Origin: Fibrobacter sp.
GTDB taxonomy: Bacteria; Fibrobacterota; Fibrobacteria; Fibrobacterales; Fibrobacteraceae
Assembly (NCBI RefSeq): GCF_017551775.1
Contig: NZ_JAFZKX010000079.1
Location: forward strand, 23,876 to 87,875
Direction of reading: 5' to 3'
Length of the DNA: 64,000 bases
The first letter of the stretch is position 1. The number at the start of each line of letters is the position of its first letter. The notes beneath the pieces were generated by a model. It was given only the letters and a program-made list of their open reading frames with translations. It had not been told where the DNA came from and searched no databases. Positions 17,093 to 25,490 of the stretch are shown here, piece by piece. The position numbers and the translations under genes are program-made.

Positions 17093-17590
17093 CTACGTCT
17101 TGTCTTCGCCGCGGAGCATGATGACCTTGCCCGTGCGGATGTATTCGACGATTTCGAACTTCTGCAGGAGGCTCTTGAGCGTGTCGACCTTCATGCTGTT
17201 TCCGGTAATCTGGATGATCATCGAAGTAGCGGTCATGTCCACGGTATTCGCGTGGAAGTGGTCGCACAGCTGCAGGATTTCGGTACGCTGGTCGGGAGTG
17301 CAACGCACCTTGATGAGGGCGAGTTCCTTCTCGACGGCGTCCGTTCCGGTATGGTCCTTCGCCTGCACCACGTCCACGAGCTTTTCGAGCTGCTTGATGA
17401 TCTGCATCAAGATTTCGGGATTGCCGTGGGCGATGATGTTCATGCGGCTGAAGTTCGGGTCGAGCGTGGGGGAGACCACGAGCGAATCGATGTTGTAGCC
17501 ACGGCGGGAGAACACGAGGGCGATACGCACGAGCACGCCCGGGCGGTTAGCCACCAACAGACTGATAGAATGAGCTATATCTTTAATCAT
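17093..17590 (-). CDS. ilvH: Acetolactate synthase regulatory (small) subunit
   Basis: The 165-aa protein is the ACT-domain subunit that confers valine feedback control on acetohydroxyacid synthase, the first common step of branched-chain amino acid synthesis. The N-terminal segment SLLVANRPGVLVRIALVFSRRGYNID is split over the ACT ligand-binding site, and the second half (DHFHANTVDMTATSMIIQITG) is the C-terminal small-subunit domain. Length is normal. It lies 15 bp after the catalytic subunit gene in one operon. Confidence 0.95.
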   Translation of the reverse strand: MIKDIAHSISLLVANRPGVLVRIALVFSRRGYNIDSLVVSPTLDPNFSRMNIIAHGNPEILMQIIKQLEKLVDVVQAKDHTGTDAVEKELALIKVRCTPDQRTEILQLCDHFHANTVDMTATSMIIQITGNSMKVDTLKSLLQKFEIVEYIRTGKVIMLRGEDKT

Positions 17591-17605
17591 GGTTATGTCC
17601 TCCTA

Positions 17606-19324
17606 TTACGTCGATCCCGTGGGTTTTTCGAGCTGCGCCTTGGGCGGTTCGGTAATCATGGCGGTGAGCGGGGCACCGGCCGGGATCATCGGGAACACGT
17701 TGTCTTCCTTTTCGCATTCGCAGTGGATGAGAATCGGGCCTTCGTTGTATTCGAGAGCCTTCTGGATGACGCGTTCGGCATCGGCGGCGCGCTTAATGCG
17801 CAGGCCCGGAATGCCGTAGGCTTCGGCGAGCTTCACGAAGTCAGGGTTACCCACCATGTCGACGCTACTGTAGCGGTGGTCATAGAAGAGTTCCTGCCAC
17901 TGGCGCACCATGCCGAGGTACTTGTTGTCCATCACGAAGATCTTGATGGGGAGCTTGTGGATGGCTGCGGTAGCGAGTTCCGCTTCCGTCATCTGGAAAC
18001 CACCGTCACCGCTGAAGCTGAGCACCGGCCAGCCGGATTCGTTACCGAAGGCGGCACCGATAGCGGCGGGGAAGCCAAAGCCCATCGTGCCTGCGCCGCC
18101 ACTGGAGTGGAGCTGGCGCGGGTAATTGATATGGAAGAACTGGGCAACCCACATCTGATGCTGGCCCACGTCGGTCGTGACGATGGCCTTGCCGTCGGTG
18201 AGCTTGCTGGCAGTCGCAATCACGTGCTGCATGCGGAGCCCGCCCTGCTTGGGGTAGGTGAGCGGGAAACGCTTCTTCCAGGTCTGGCAAGTCTTGACCC
18301 ATTCGGCGGTGTCGAGCTTGTGGACCATCGGGAGGAGCTGTTCGAGCACGAGCTTCGCGTCGCCGCACATGAACACATCCGGCTGCAACACCTTGCCTTC
18401 TTCGGCGGGGTCGATGTCGATGTGCATCTTGATGGCGTCCTTGCAGAACACTTCGAGCTTACCGGTAATGCGGTCGTCCCAGCGGCTACCGATAGAAAGG
18501 ATCAAATCGCAGTCGAGCACAGCCTTGTTGGCGTACACGGTGCCGTGCATGCCGAGCATGCCGAGAGAAAGTTCGTGGTCATCGGGGAAGGTGCCGAGGC
18601 CGAGCATGGTGCAGCACACCGGGGCGTTCAGCTTTTCAGCGAGTTCGCGCACCTGGCGGCTAGCGCCGCTAATCATGGCGCCGTGGCCCACGAGCAAAAG
18701 CGGCTTCTTGGAATTCTTGAGGTATTCGGCGGCCTTCTCGACGCTTTCGGTAGAGGCGTAGGTCGGAATCTTGTAGCCTGGCAAATCCATCTGGTCGGTG
18801 AACGGGGCGGTGCAGGGGCCTGCAGTCACGTCCTTCGGCAAGTCGATAAGCACCGGGCCCGGGCGGCCGCTGCGGGCGATGTGGAAGGCTTCCTTCATCA
18901 CGCGCGGGAGGTCGTTGGAGTTCTTCACCAGGTAAGAGTGCTTGACGGCAGCGAAGGTCATGCCGCTTGTGTCGCATTCCTGGAAGGCATCCTTGCCGAG
19001 GTTCGGGGTGGTCGTCTGGGCGGCGAGCACCACGATCGGGCTCGAATCCATGAGGGCTGTATAAATACCGGTGAAAGTGTTGGTGGCGCCCGGACCGCTC
19101 GTCACGAGGGCGACGCCGACCTTGCCCGTCTGGCGGGCGTAGCCGTCGGCCATGTGGGTTGCACCCTGTTCGTGGCGGGAGAGGACTACTTTAATATTGG
19201 AATCGAGAATTGCGTCGAACATCGGGATGGCGGAACCACCCGGATAGCCGAAAATCGTGTCGATGCCTTCACGCTTGAGGCATTCGATAATCACTTCGGC
19301 ACCGCTCAGAGTCTTGTTTGCCAT
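17606..19324 (-). CDS. ilvB: Acetolactate synthase catalytic (large) subunit
   Basis: The 572-aa ThDP-dependent enzyme condenses two pyruvates to acetolactate, or pyruvate with 2-oxobutyrate. The order is standard: N-terminal ThDP half with YPGGSAIPMFDAI and the catalytic Glu in SRHEQGATHMADGYAR, a central domain, then the C-terminal half with GGAGTMGFGFPAAIGA and the metal/ThDP motif beginning GDGGFQMT. It is the first gene of the ilvBH operon. No leader peptide or T-box was recognised in the 390 bp upstream. Confidence 0.96.
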   Translation of the reverse strand: MANKTLSGAEVIIECLKREGIDTIFGYPGGSAIPMFDAILDSNIKVVLSRHEQGATHMADGYARQTGKVGVALVTSGPGATNTFTGIYTALMDSSPIVVLAAQTTTPNLGKDAFQECDTSGMTFAAVKHSYLVKNSNDLPRVMKEAFHIARSGRPGPVLIDLPKDVTAGPCTAPFTDQMDLPGYKIPTYASTESVEKAAEYLKNSKKPLLLVGHGAMISGASRQVRELAEKLNAPVCCTMLGLGTFPDDHELSLGMLGMHGTVYANKAVLDCDLILSIGSRWDDRITGKLEVFCKDAIKMHIDIDPAEEGKVLQPDVFMCGDAKLVLEQLLPMVHKLDTAEWVKTCQTWKKRFPLTYPKQGGLRMQHVIATASKLTDGKAIVTTDVGQHQMWVAQFFHINYPRQLHSSGGAGTMGFGFPAAIGAAFGNESGWPVLSFSGDGGFQMTEAELATAAIHKLPIKIFVMDNKYLGMVRQWQELFYDHRYSSVDMVGNPDFVKLAEAYGIPGLRIKRAADAERVIQKALEYNEGPILIHCECEKEDNVFPMIPAGAPLTAMITEPPKAQLEKPTGST

Positions 19325-19715
19325 AAGTTTTCCTGTTTGCTAATAGGTTGCTTTTTATTGTTTTGGTGAAAATATAGGTGCTTTTTGAAAAAGTGGCAAG
19401 ATATTTTGTGGTAAAAAATGAAAAATCTTTTGAAAAATTGGATAAAATGTGATTGCAAATAAATTTTCTGCTTAAAAATGTATGACTTTTTGTGGTGTTC
19501 TTGATGTTTTTGATTGAAATTAGTTTAAAAAATTGCGATTTTTGACTTGAAGTTTGTGTGTTTTTGATTTCTTGCTTTAGAAAAATGATGGTTTTTAAGG
19601 CGGCGAACCCCTTTCGTACGCTTGTCTTGTGCGACTTTTACCTAAAAAGGTATAGTTTTGGCTGATTTTGACCGCTAAATCCGTATTATAGGTAGAAACA
19701 TAAAAAGGATTGCCT
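19325..19715. other. AT-rich divergent region between ilvB and radC
   Basis: This 391-bp region should carry the ilvBH promoter (minus strand) and the radC promoter (plus strand). It is very AT-rich with many TTTTT and AAAAA runs. I see no credible hairpin leader, riboswitch or small gene. An AAGGAT ribosome binding site precedes radC at its right end. Confidence 0.4.
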
Positions 19716-20378
19716 ATGCAGGAACATCTTCTTCCACGTGAAAAGCTACAGACCAAGGGCGCAAATGCGCTTTCCAACGAGGAACTCATCGCCCTGATTC
19801 TCGGGAGCGGAACCCGCGATTGCGGCGTGTTCGAACTTTCCCGCCACATATCTGATTACCTTTCCTCGGTAACGACGCTCCCTTCTATGGATTCCCTGCG
19901 CAAGATCCATGGCCTCGGAATCGTCAAGGCGACGCAGATTCTCGCCTGTCTCGAGCTTTCGAACCGCTATATCTTGAGCGCGAAGGCGGTTTCGGTCGTA
20001 TCGCCGGAAGACCTGCTTTCACGCCTCGCGAGTCTCAAGTTCGAAGAACGCGAACGCTTTGTCGTGGTGACGCTCAATTCGGCGAATTACGTCATCGATG
20101 TTCATGAGGTGACGTCCGGGCTGGTGAACCAGGCCCCCATCCACCCGCGGGAGGCCTTCGTGCCGGCGATTAAGGACAATGCCGTTTCCGTAATCTTCGC
20201 GCACAACCATCCTTCGGGATCGACGGAGCCTAGCGAGCAGGACTATGCCATTACGCGTGTACTTTGCGCTGCGGGAAAGGTGCTCCAAATTCCGGTCATT
20301 GACCATATTATAGTGGGGAAGGGCGGCTATACCAGCCTGTGTCGCGAAAGTCCCGAGATTTTTGAGAGAAGTTTTTGA
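19716..20378 (+). CDS. radC: RadC/YeeS-family JAMM protein
   Basis: The 220-aa protein belongs to the RadC family. It has an N-terminal helix-hairpin-helix part (LPREKLQTKGANALSNEEL, IHGLGIVKATQI) and a C-terminal MPN/JAMM metalloprotease-like domain with H163, H165 and D176 in FAHNHPSGSTEPSEQD. The exact cellular function of RadC remains unclear; a DNA-repair role was proposed and later doubted. I chose ATG 19716, with AAGGAT about 6 nt upstream, over a TTG two codons earlier. It is a monocistronic core-genome copy with no mobile-element context. Confidence 0.9.
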   Translation: MQEHLLPREKLQTKGANALSNEELIALILGSGTRDCGVFELSRHISDYLSSVTTLPSMDSLRKIHGLGIVKATQILACLELSNRYILSAKAVSVVSPEDLLSRLASLKFEERERFVVVTLNSANYVIDVHEVTSGLVNQAPIHPREAFVPAIKDNAVSVIFAHNHPSGSTEPSEQDYAITRVLCAAGKVLQIPVIDHIIVGKGGYTSLCRESPEIFERSF

Positions 20379-20558
20379 CATTCTGTGGACTTTTTTAAGC
20401 CCGATGTAATGTAAAAAGATGGAAACATAACAAAAAAAAGGCGTTTTTTTGTGTTTTTCGTCGCTTTTTGAAATAATTTGCGAATATAAGCGTCAATATA
20501 ACTTATATTATGCATAGTTTAGTTTAGGGAAAAACCCCTATTAATTAAGGAGTTCTCT

Positions 20559-23500
20559 ATGAAGAGAGTAGTAACAGGGCTTGCGCTTGCTTTGGCCGTC
20601 CAGGCTTTTGCAGACCACCCACAGACCATCAACAAGACTGGTTTTGTTGGTGTTAATAAGACTCAGTCCGCCCAGTCTCTGGGACATTCTAAATTGTCTT
20701 TCTATGGATTGTTGGATGGGACGACGGATGTCGAAAATATCGCTCCGGAAGGTGTCACCGAAAGGTATAGAGGGTCTAACGACCAAATTGTGCCCGGAGC
20801 TATCCTCCGCAGGGGCATGGTTGAAGATTACATTGCCTTGGGTGCACAGGTCGGTTTTGGCATCGGTCTCTGGCACTACTTTGATTTGGGCGTGGGCATT
20901 CCTATCTACTACGACAAGTTCAAGGTGAAAAGCACCGCTTGTCCGCTTGTTATGGATGGGGACGGCAAGCCTATTCAGACAACCGATCCTGAAACTAACG
21001 AAACATATCTGTGCCAGAACAATCCTATTAACATTCCGGCCACGGATATCGGTTACATCGGTAATATCAAGGCTGACTTGAAGATTAGGCTTCCGCTTCC
21101 CGATGAACAGCCGGTGGACATCGCCGTGTTCGCCGAAGGTAACTTCGGTACGGTGAATACAGAGAAGGATGGTCTCTGGATTCGCGAACCTGAATTCATC
21201 AACAAGAATGCCGAAGATCCGGGCAAGCAGGCGGCTCAGGCCTACGGAACCCGTAATACGGTTGTCAAGGCCGGCGGTGCTTTGACCCTCGACTTCGACA
21301 AGATTGACGCTCTCCCGGTTCTTATCCATGGTAACGGTGGTTACGTCTACTCCACCAATAAGAACTACCTCTCTTATCCGTATGCATCGGGTGCCCTTGA
21401 AATTTACTTCATGGACTTCCTCTCGTTGTTTGCGGAATACTACATGATTTTCCAGTTGCAGGAATACGCCGACCAGGTCAAGCTTGACGTGAAGGATTTG
21501 ACTGGCGCTATCGTGTTCCACCTGCCGATTGGTCTCGATATCCATCTCGGTGGTTCTTACTCTCTGGGTAGCACGGATCTCGCGAAGTTCACGACCGTGT
21601 ACTCGATGGAAAACGAATCCCGCCTGTTGGAATACAAGACGACCGTTACTCCTAAGTACAAGGTTTACGGCGGTATCACTTGGAGCGGCTTCCTCCTGGC
21701 TCAGGACCGCGACGGTGACGGCGTGACCGACAAGGAAGACAACTGCCCGGACGATTTCGGCCACCGTTTGAACCAGGGCTGCCCGCTCGGCAATCCTGAC
21801 GTCGACGAAGACGGTGTTTGCGACGCTTGGGTTTCCGAGAAGGGATTCGAAGCTGACTTCAGGGATGTCTGCGAAGGCGTCGATGCTTGCCCGAACGAAC
21901 AGGGTGAAGGCGATGACGGCTGCCCGCTCGAAGATCCGGACCCGGATGGCGACCATGTGTGCGATCCGTGGGTTGCTAAGAAGAAACTCCAGAAGAAGTT
22001 CAAGGACGTGTGTGAAGGCATCGACAGCTGCCCGGCCGAAAAGGGGACTGTTGGCAACAAGGGCTGCCCCGAAGACAATCCGGACCCGGATGCTGACGGC
22101 ATGTGCTCTCCGTGGGTGACCGACAAGAACAAGCTCGGTGACTACGCGAACGTCTGTAAGGGTTATGACATGTGTCCGGGTGAAGCGGGTCCGAAGGCCA
22201 ATAAGGGCTGCCCGTGGGATGATCCGGATAGCGATGGCGACGGCCTCTGCGACGAATGGGTGACCCAGAAGAAGATGGGCTTCTACTTCGAAAAGGCTGC
22301 CGAAGACGTCAAGATCAAGAACGAATGGTTCATTGAAAAGACCTGTAAGGGTATCGACAAGTGCCCGACCGAATTCGGCCCGGCCAACAACGAAGGTTGC
22401 CCGCTCGGCGAACCCGATACCGACAAGGACGGCATCTGTGATGAATGGGTGACGCAGAAGAACATGCTCGACCAGTACGAAGGTATCTGCTCCGGCATCG
22501 ACAAGTGCCCGACCGAACCTGGTGAAGCCTTCGCTCAGGGCTGCCCGATGGACAACCCGGATATCGACGGCGATAGCCTCTGCGCTCCGTGGGTCACCGA
22601 AAAGAAGATGCAGGATCAGTTCAAGGATGTCTGCCACGGCATCGACAAGTGCGCTTCCGAAGCAGGTCCTGAATGGAATAAGGGTTGCCCGGCTGAAAAT
22701 CCGGACTCCGATGCTGACGGCATGTGCGACGCTTGGGTTGGCAAGCAGAAGATGTTCGACCAGTTCAAGGATGTCTGCACCGGTACTGATCGCTGCCCGG
22801 ATGAACCCGGTCCGGATTGGAACAAGGGTTGCCCGGCTGAAAACCCGGATGGTGACGGCGACGGCATTTGCGACGCCTGGGTTGGCAAGCAGAAGATGTT
22901 CGACCAGTTCAAGGATGTCTGCACCGGTACTGACCGCTGCCCGGATGAACCCGGTCCGGATTGGAACAAGGGCTGCCCGGCCGAAAACCCGGATGGTGAC
23001 GGCGACGGACTCTGCGACGCCTGGGTTGGCAAGCAGAAGATGTTCGACCAGTTCAAGGATGTATGTAAGGGCACTGACCGTTGCCCGGACGAAGCCGGTC
23101 CTGAATGGAACAAGGGCTGCCCGATGGACGACGATCCGGATGCCGATAAGGATGGCGTCTGCTCTGAATGGGTATCCACCAAGAAGCTCCTCGACCAGTT
23201 CAAGGATGTCTGCACCGGCCTCGACCGCTGCCCGGATGTTGCGGGTGACGATGGCCACGGCTGTCCGAAGAAGGCCGTCGAAAAGCTCACCGGCGTGACC
23301 TTCAAGCCGGGCAAGGCGACCCTCGAATCCAACGCGAAGAACATCCTCAAGGCTGTTGCCAAGAAGCTCAACGAAGACGACAGCTACAAGGAACTGAACA
23401 TCGTTATCCAGGGCCACACCGACAACAAGGGTAAGGACAAGACGAACCAGAAGCTCTCTGAAAAGCGTGCTCAGGAAGTCATGAAGACCCTCGTGAAGTT

Positions 23501-23663
23501 CGGCGTGAAGAAGAGCCGTGTCAAGGCCGTTGGTCTCGGCGCTAGCTGCCCGGTCGACGACAACAGCACCGAAGATGGCCGCGAAATGAACCGCCGTATC
23601 GAAATGCACTTCGCTACGCCGGAGAACGATGGTACCAAGTGCGAATCTGAATTCGTGCCGTAG
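20559..23663 (+). CDS. Outer-membrane OmpA-family protein with Ca-binding (TSP3-like) repeats
   Basis: The 1034-aa protein has a Sec signal (cleavage after QAFA, about residue 18) and an N-terminal part of about 360 residues with alternating strands typical of an outer-membrane barrel. A rod of 11 Asp- and Cys-rich repeats follows, then a C-terminal OmpA domain (about 915-1020) with IQGHTDNKGKD, LSEKRAQEV and MNRRIEMHF that would bind peptidoglycan. The repeats follow DxDxDGxCDxWV...DVCxGxDxCPxExG...GCP, the thrombospondin type 3 style of calcium site with paired Cys. A long surface or periplasmic rod tethered to the wall is inferred. A strong AAGGAG site precedes the ATG. Confidence 0.85.
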   Translation: MKRVVTGLALALAVQAFADHPQTINKTGFVGVNKTQSAQSLGHSKLSFYGLLDGTTDVENIAPEGVTERYRGSNDQIVPGAILRRGMVEDYIALGAQVGFGIGLWHYFDLGVGIPIYYDKFKVKSTACPLVMDGDGKPIQTTDPETNETYLCQNNPINIPATDIGYIGNIKADLKIRLPLPDEQPVDIAVFAEGNFGTVNTEKDGLWIREPEFINKNAEDPGKQAAQAYGTRNTVVKAGGALTLDFDKIDALPVLIHGNGGYVYSTNKNYLSYPYASGALEIYFMDFLSLFAEYYMIFQLQEYADQVKLDVKDLTGAIVFHLPIGLDIHLGGSYSLGSTDLAKFTTVYSMENESRLLEYKTTVTPKYKVYGGITWSGFLLAQDRDGDGVTDKEDNCPDDFGHRLNQGCPLGNPDVDEDGVCDAWVSEKGFEADFRDVCEGVDACPNEQGEGDDGCPLEDPDPDGDHVCDPWVAKKKLQKKFKDVCEGIDSCPAEKGTVGNKGCPEDNPDPDADGMCSPWVTDKNKLGDYANVCKGYDMCPGEAGPKANKGCPWDDPDSDGDGLCDEWVTQKKMGFYFEKAAEDVKIKNEWFIEKTCKGIDKCPTEFGPANNEGCPLGEPDTDKDGICDEWVTQKNMLDQYEGICSGIDKCPTEPGEAFAQGCPMDNPDIDGDSLCAPWVTEKKMQDQFKDVCHGIDKCASEAGPEWNKGCPAENPDSDADGMCDAWVGKQKMFDQFKDVCTGTDRCPDEPGPDWNKGCPAENPDGDGDGICDAWVGKQKMFDQFKDVCTGTDRCPDEPGPDWNKGCPAENPDGDGDGLCDAWVGKQKMFDQFKDVCKGTDRCPDEAGPEWNKGCPMDDDPDADKDGVCSEWVSTKKLLDQFKDVCTGLDRCPDVAGDDGHGCPKKAVEKLTGVTFKPGKATLESNAKNILKAVAKKLNEDDSYKELNIVIQGHTDNKGKDKTNQKLSEKRAQEVMKTLVKFGVKKSRVKAVGLGASCPVDDNSTEDGREMNRRIEMHFATPENDGTKCESEFVP
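21705..23268 (+). repeat. Eleven tandem TSP3-like repeats inside the OmpA-family gene
   Basis: One short and ten long units (mostly 46-49 codons, one of 62) are in frame. Units 8, 9 and 10 (about 22710-23120) are almost identical at DNA level around GGCAAGCAGAAGATGTTCGA, which points to recent expansion or homogenisation. Copy number may differ between strains. Confidence 0.85.
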
Positions 23664-23686
23664 TCCTGAGTTAAACTAAAAATTGA

Positions 23687-23714
23687 ATCCCTGCCCTTTG
23701 GGTGGGGATTTTTT
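23687..23714 (+). terminator. Intrinsic terminator after the OmpA-family gene
   Basis: ATCCCTGCCC pairs with GGTGGGGAT around a short loop and runs into a T-run. The T-run merges with the TATATT element of the next gene. Confidence 0.85.
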
Positions 23715-23719
23715 ATATT
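23714..23719 (+). promoter_or_regulatory. Putative -10 element (TATATT) for a leaderless mRNA
   Basis: TATATT ends 7 nt before ATG 23727; there is no Shine-Dalgarno sequence and a terminator lies immediately upstream. A separate promoter must lie here, and its start site should fall at the ATG. Confidence 0.5.
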
Positions 23720-23726
23720 TGCTTCC

Positions 23727-23966
23727 ATGACAAAACTTGACGAAATTTTGCAGTCCCTCGGGGCGTCGAACCACGACCTGGTCGAGAAACTTCCCGCAAA
23801 CTTGAACCACAAGATGGTGCAGAAGGCTCGCCTTGGCAAGAAGCCCGTCCCCAAGCACACGCAGGACCTGATTTTGCAGGCGGTGAACATGCTTATGCGC
23901 GAAAAGGCTGTCGCCGAAGACAAGGCGGTTAAACAATACAAGCGGGTGGAACTGTTTGCTGATTAA
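23727..23966 (+). CDS. Small conserved-looking hypothetical protein
   Basis: The 79-aa protein is basic and helical (LNHKMVQKARLGKKPVPKHTQDLILQ) with no signal peptide. I do not recognise the family; the shape would suit a small nucleic-acid- or ribosome-associated protein, which is a guess. It sits alone between a terminator and thyA and probably starts as a leaderless transcript. Codon use matches the neighbouring housekeeping genes, which supports it being real. Confidence 0.6.
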   Translation: MTKLDEILQSLGASNHDLVEKLPANLNHKMVQKARLGKKPVPKHTQDLILQAVNMLMREKAVAEDKAVKQYKRVELFAD

Positions 23967-24024
23967 ACCCGCTTTGTCACCCTGACGCAGGTCAGGGTCA
24001 GCATCATTCTTTAGGCTATTTTAT

Positions 24025-24030
24025 TAAATT
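24025..24030 (+). promoter_or_regulatory. Putative -10 element (TAAATT) upstream of thyA
   Basis: TAAATT lies 6 nt before the thyA ATG, with no Shine-Dalgarno sequence. This is the same spacing as at 2269, 25479 and 60789. Confidence 0.45.
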
Positions 24031-24036
24031 ACTCAT

Positions 24037-24849
24037 ATGCAGCAATACCTAGACTTACTTCGCGATATTCTTGAAAATGGCGTGGACCGTTCCGACCGCA
24101 CGGGTACGGGAACGCGCTCCGTATTTGGCCGCCAGTGCCGTTACGACCTGTCGCAGGGGTTCCCTTGCCTCACCACAAAGAAACTGCATTTGCGCTCGAT
24201 TATCCATGAGCTGCTGTGGTTCTTGAAGGGTGACACGAACATCAAGTATTTGCACGACAACAAGGTCACCATCTGGGATGAATGGGCCGACGAGAATGGC
24301 GACTTGGGCCCGGTTTATGGTCACCAGTGGCGCAGCTGGCCGACTCCCGACGGTGGCCACATCGACCAGATCCAGAATTTGATCAACAGCCTCAAGAACA
24401 ATCCCGATTCCCGCAGGCACCTCGTGTGCGCTTGGAACGTTTCTGAAGTCGACAAGATGGCACTGCCGCCTTGTCACTGCCTGTTCCAGTTCTACGTGGG
24501 CGGGGTGGGGAAGTCCGGCAAACGCAAACTCAGCTGCCAGCTGTACCAGCGCAGTGCCGACACCTTCCTCGGGGTGCCGTTCAATATCGCGTCTTATGCG
24601 CTTTTGACGCTCATGCTCGCACAGGTCTGCGACTACGAACCGGGTGAATTCATCCATACGTTGGGCGATACGCACCTGTATTCAAACCACTTTGAGCAGG
24701 CGAAGGAACAGCTCACGCGCAAACCGCGCAAGCTCCCGACCATGAAGCTCAATCCCGAAATCAAGGACCTGTTCGAGTTCAAGTTCGAGGACTTCGAACT
24801 CGTGGATTACGACCCGTGGCCGACCATCAAGGCTCCGATCGCTGTTTGA
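24037..24849 (+). CDS. thyA: Thymidylate synthase ThyA
   Basis: The 270-aa enzyme methylates dUMP to dTMP using methylenetetrahydrofolate. The nucleophilic Cys is C146 in MALPPCHC, the phosphate-binding Arg lies in DRTGTGTRS, and the QLYQRSAD and HLYSNH segments complete the dUMP site. Length matches the short E. coli type. folA, whose product recycles the dihydrofolate made here, follows 37 bp downstream, a common functional pair. A fragment of the dispersed TCACCCTGACG repeat lies just upstream (about 23976-24001). Confidence 0.97.
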   Translation: MQQYLDLLRDILENGVDRSDRTGTGTRSVFGRQCRYDLSQGFPCLTTKKLHLRSIIHELLWFLKGDTNIKYLHDNKVTIWDEWADENGDLGPVYGHQWRSWPTPDGGHIDQIQNLINSLKNNPDSRRHLVCAWNVSEVDKMALPPCHCLFQFYVGGVGKSGKRKLSCQLYQRSADTFLGVPFNIASYALLTLMLAQVCDYEPGEFIHTLGDTHLYSNHFEQAKEQLTRKPRKLPTMKLNPEIKDLFEFKFEDFELVDYDPWPTIKAPIAV

Positions 24850-24886
24850 TGAACTTGTCATCCTGACGACCAAAGGAGGGATTCAT

Positions 24887-25399
24887 ATGACAAACTCAAT
24901 AAAGGTCAATAAAAAACTAATCTCTGCTATCGTAGCAATTTCTAAGAACAATGTCATCGGGCGTGACGGGCATCTGCCGTGGCACCTGTCTGCGGACCTC
25001 AAGCGTTTCAAGGCCATCACGACGGGGCATTCCATAATCCTCGGACGCAAGAACTACGACGATATCGGACGTCCGCTCCCGAACCGCAAGAACTACGTGC
25101 TTACGCGCAATGTCGCTTTCAAGGCTCCGGGATGCGTTGTGTGCAACTCGCTCCAGCAGGCAATTAAAGGTGCGCAGGATGACGGCGAGACGGAATGCTT
25201 TATTGTTGGCGGTGCTGCCGTTTATCGCGAAGCCATGCCTCTCGTGAAAAAAATGTATGTGACACGCGTTCTTGCCGATGTGGATGGCGATGTGCATTTT
25301 CCAGAATGGGGCGAGGGCTGGCGCAAGGTGAGCGAAGAACGCTTTGAAGCCGACGAGAAAAACGACTTCCCGACGGTGTTCGAAGTCTGGGAACGCTAG
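24887..25399 (+). CDS. folA: Dihydrofolate reductase
   Basis: The 170-aa enzyme reduces dihydrofolate to tetrahydrofolate with NADPH. Visible motifs are AISKNNVIGRDGHLPWHL (substrate and cofactor loop with the PWH segment), the active-site acid in SADLKRFK, GRKNYDDIG and FIVGGAAVYREA near the NADPH site. It has an exceptionally strong ribosome binding site (AAAGGAGG), unlike the leaderless-type thyA just upstream. An intrinsic terminator follows at 25447. Confidence 0.95.
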   Translation: MTNSIKVNKKLISAIVAISKNNVIGRDGHLPWHLSADLKRFKAITTGHSIILGRKNYDDIGRPLPNRKNYVLTRNVAFKAPGCVVCNSLQQAIKGAQDDGETECFIVGGAAVYREAMPLVKKMYVTRVLADVDGDVHFPEWGEGWRKVSEERFEADEKNDFPTVFEVWER

Positions 25400-25446
25400 C
25401 GGCGCGCCGCTGCTACAACTTGGAATAACTTTTCCGCAATTTGTAA

Positions 25447-25475
25447 CCCCCGGTTTGCTCGGGGGCGTTTTTTTT
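25447..25475 (+). terminator. Intrinsic terminator after folA
   Basis: CCCCCG (about 25447) pairs with CGGGGG (to 25465) around GTTTGCT and is followed by eight Ts. Confidence 0.9.
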
Positions 25476-25478
25476 GTA

Positions 25479-25484
25479 TAGATT
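25479..25484 (+). promoter_or_regulatory. Putative -10 element (TAGATT) for a leaderless mRNA
   Basis: TAGATT lies 6 nt before ATG 25491, directly after a terminator and without a Shine-Dalgarno sequence. Confidence 0.4.
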
Positions 25485-25490
25485 AAACAC

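Noticed and set aside
19716..20378. RadC as part of a mobile or defence island
   Set aside because: The flanks are ilvBH and an OmpA gene, with normal codon use and no mobile-element genes. It is most likely the core chromosomal copy.
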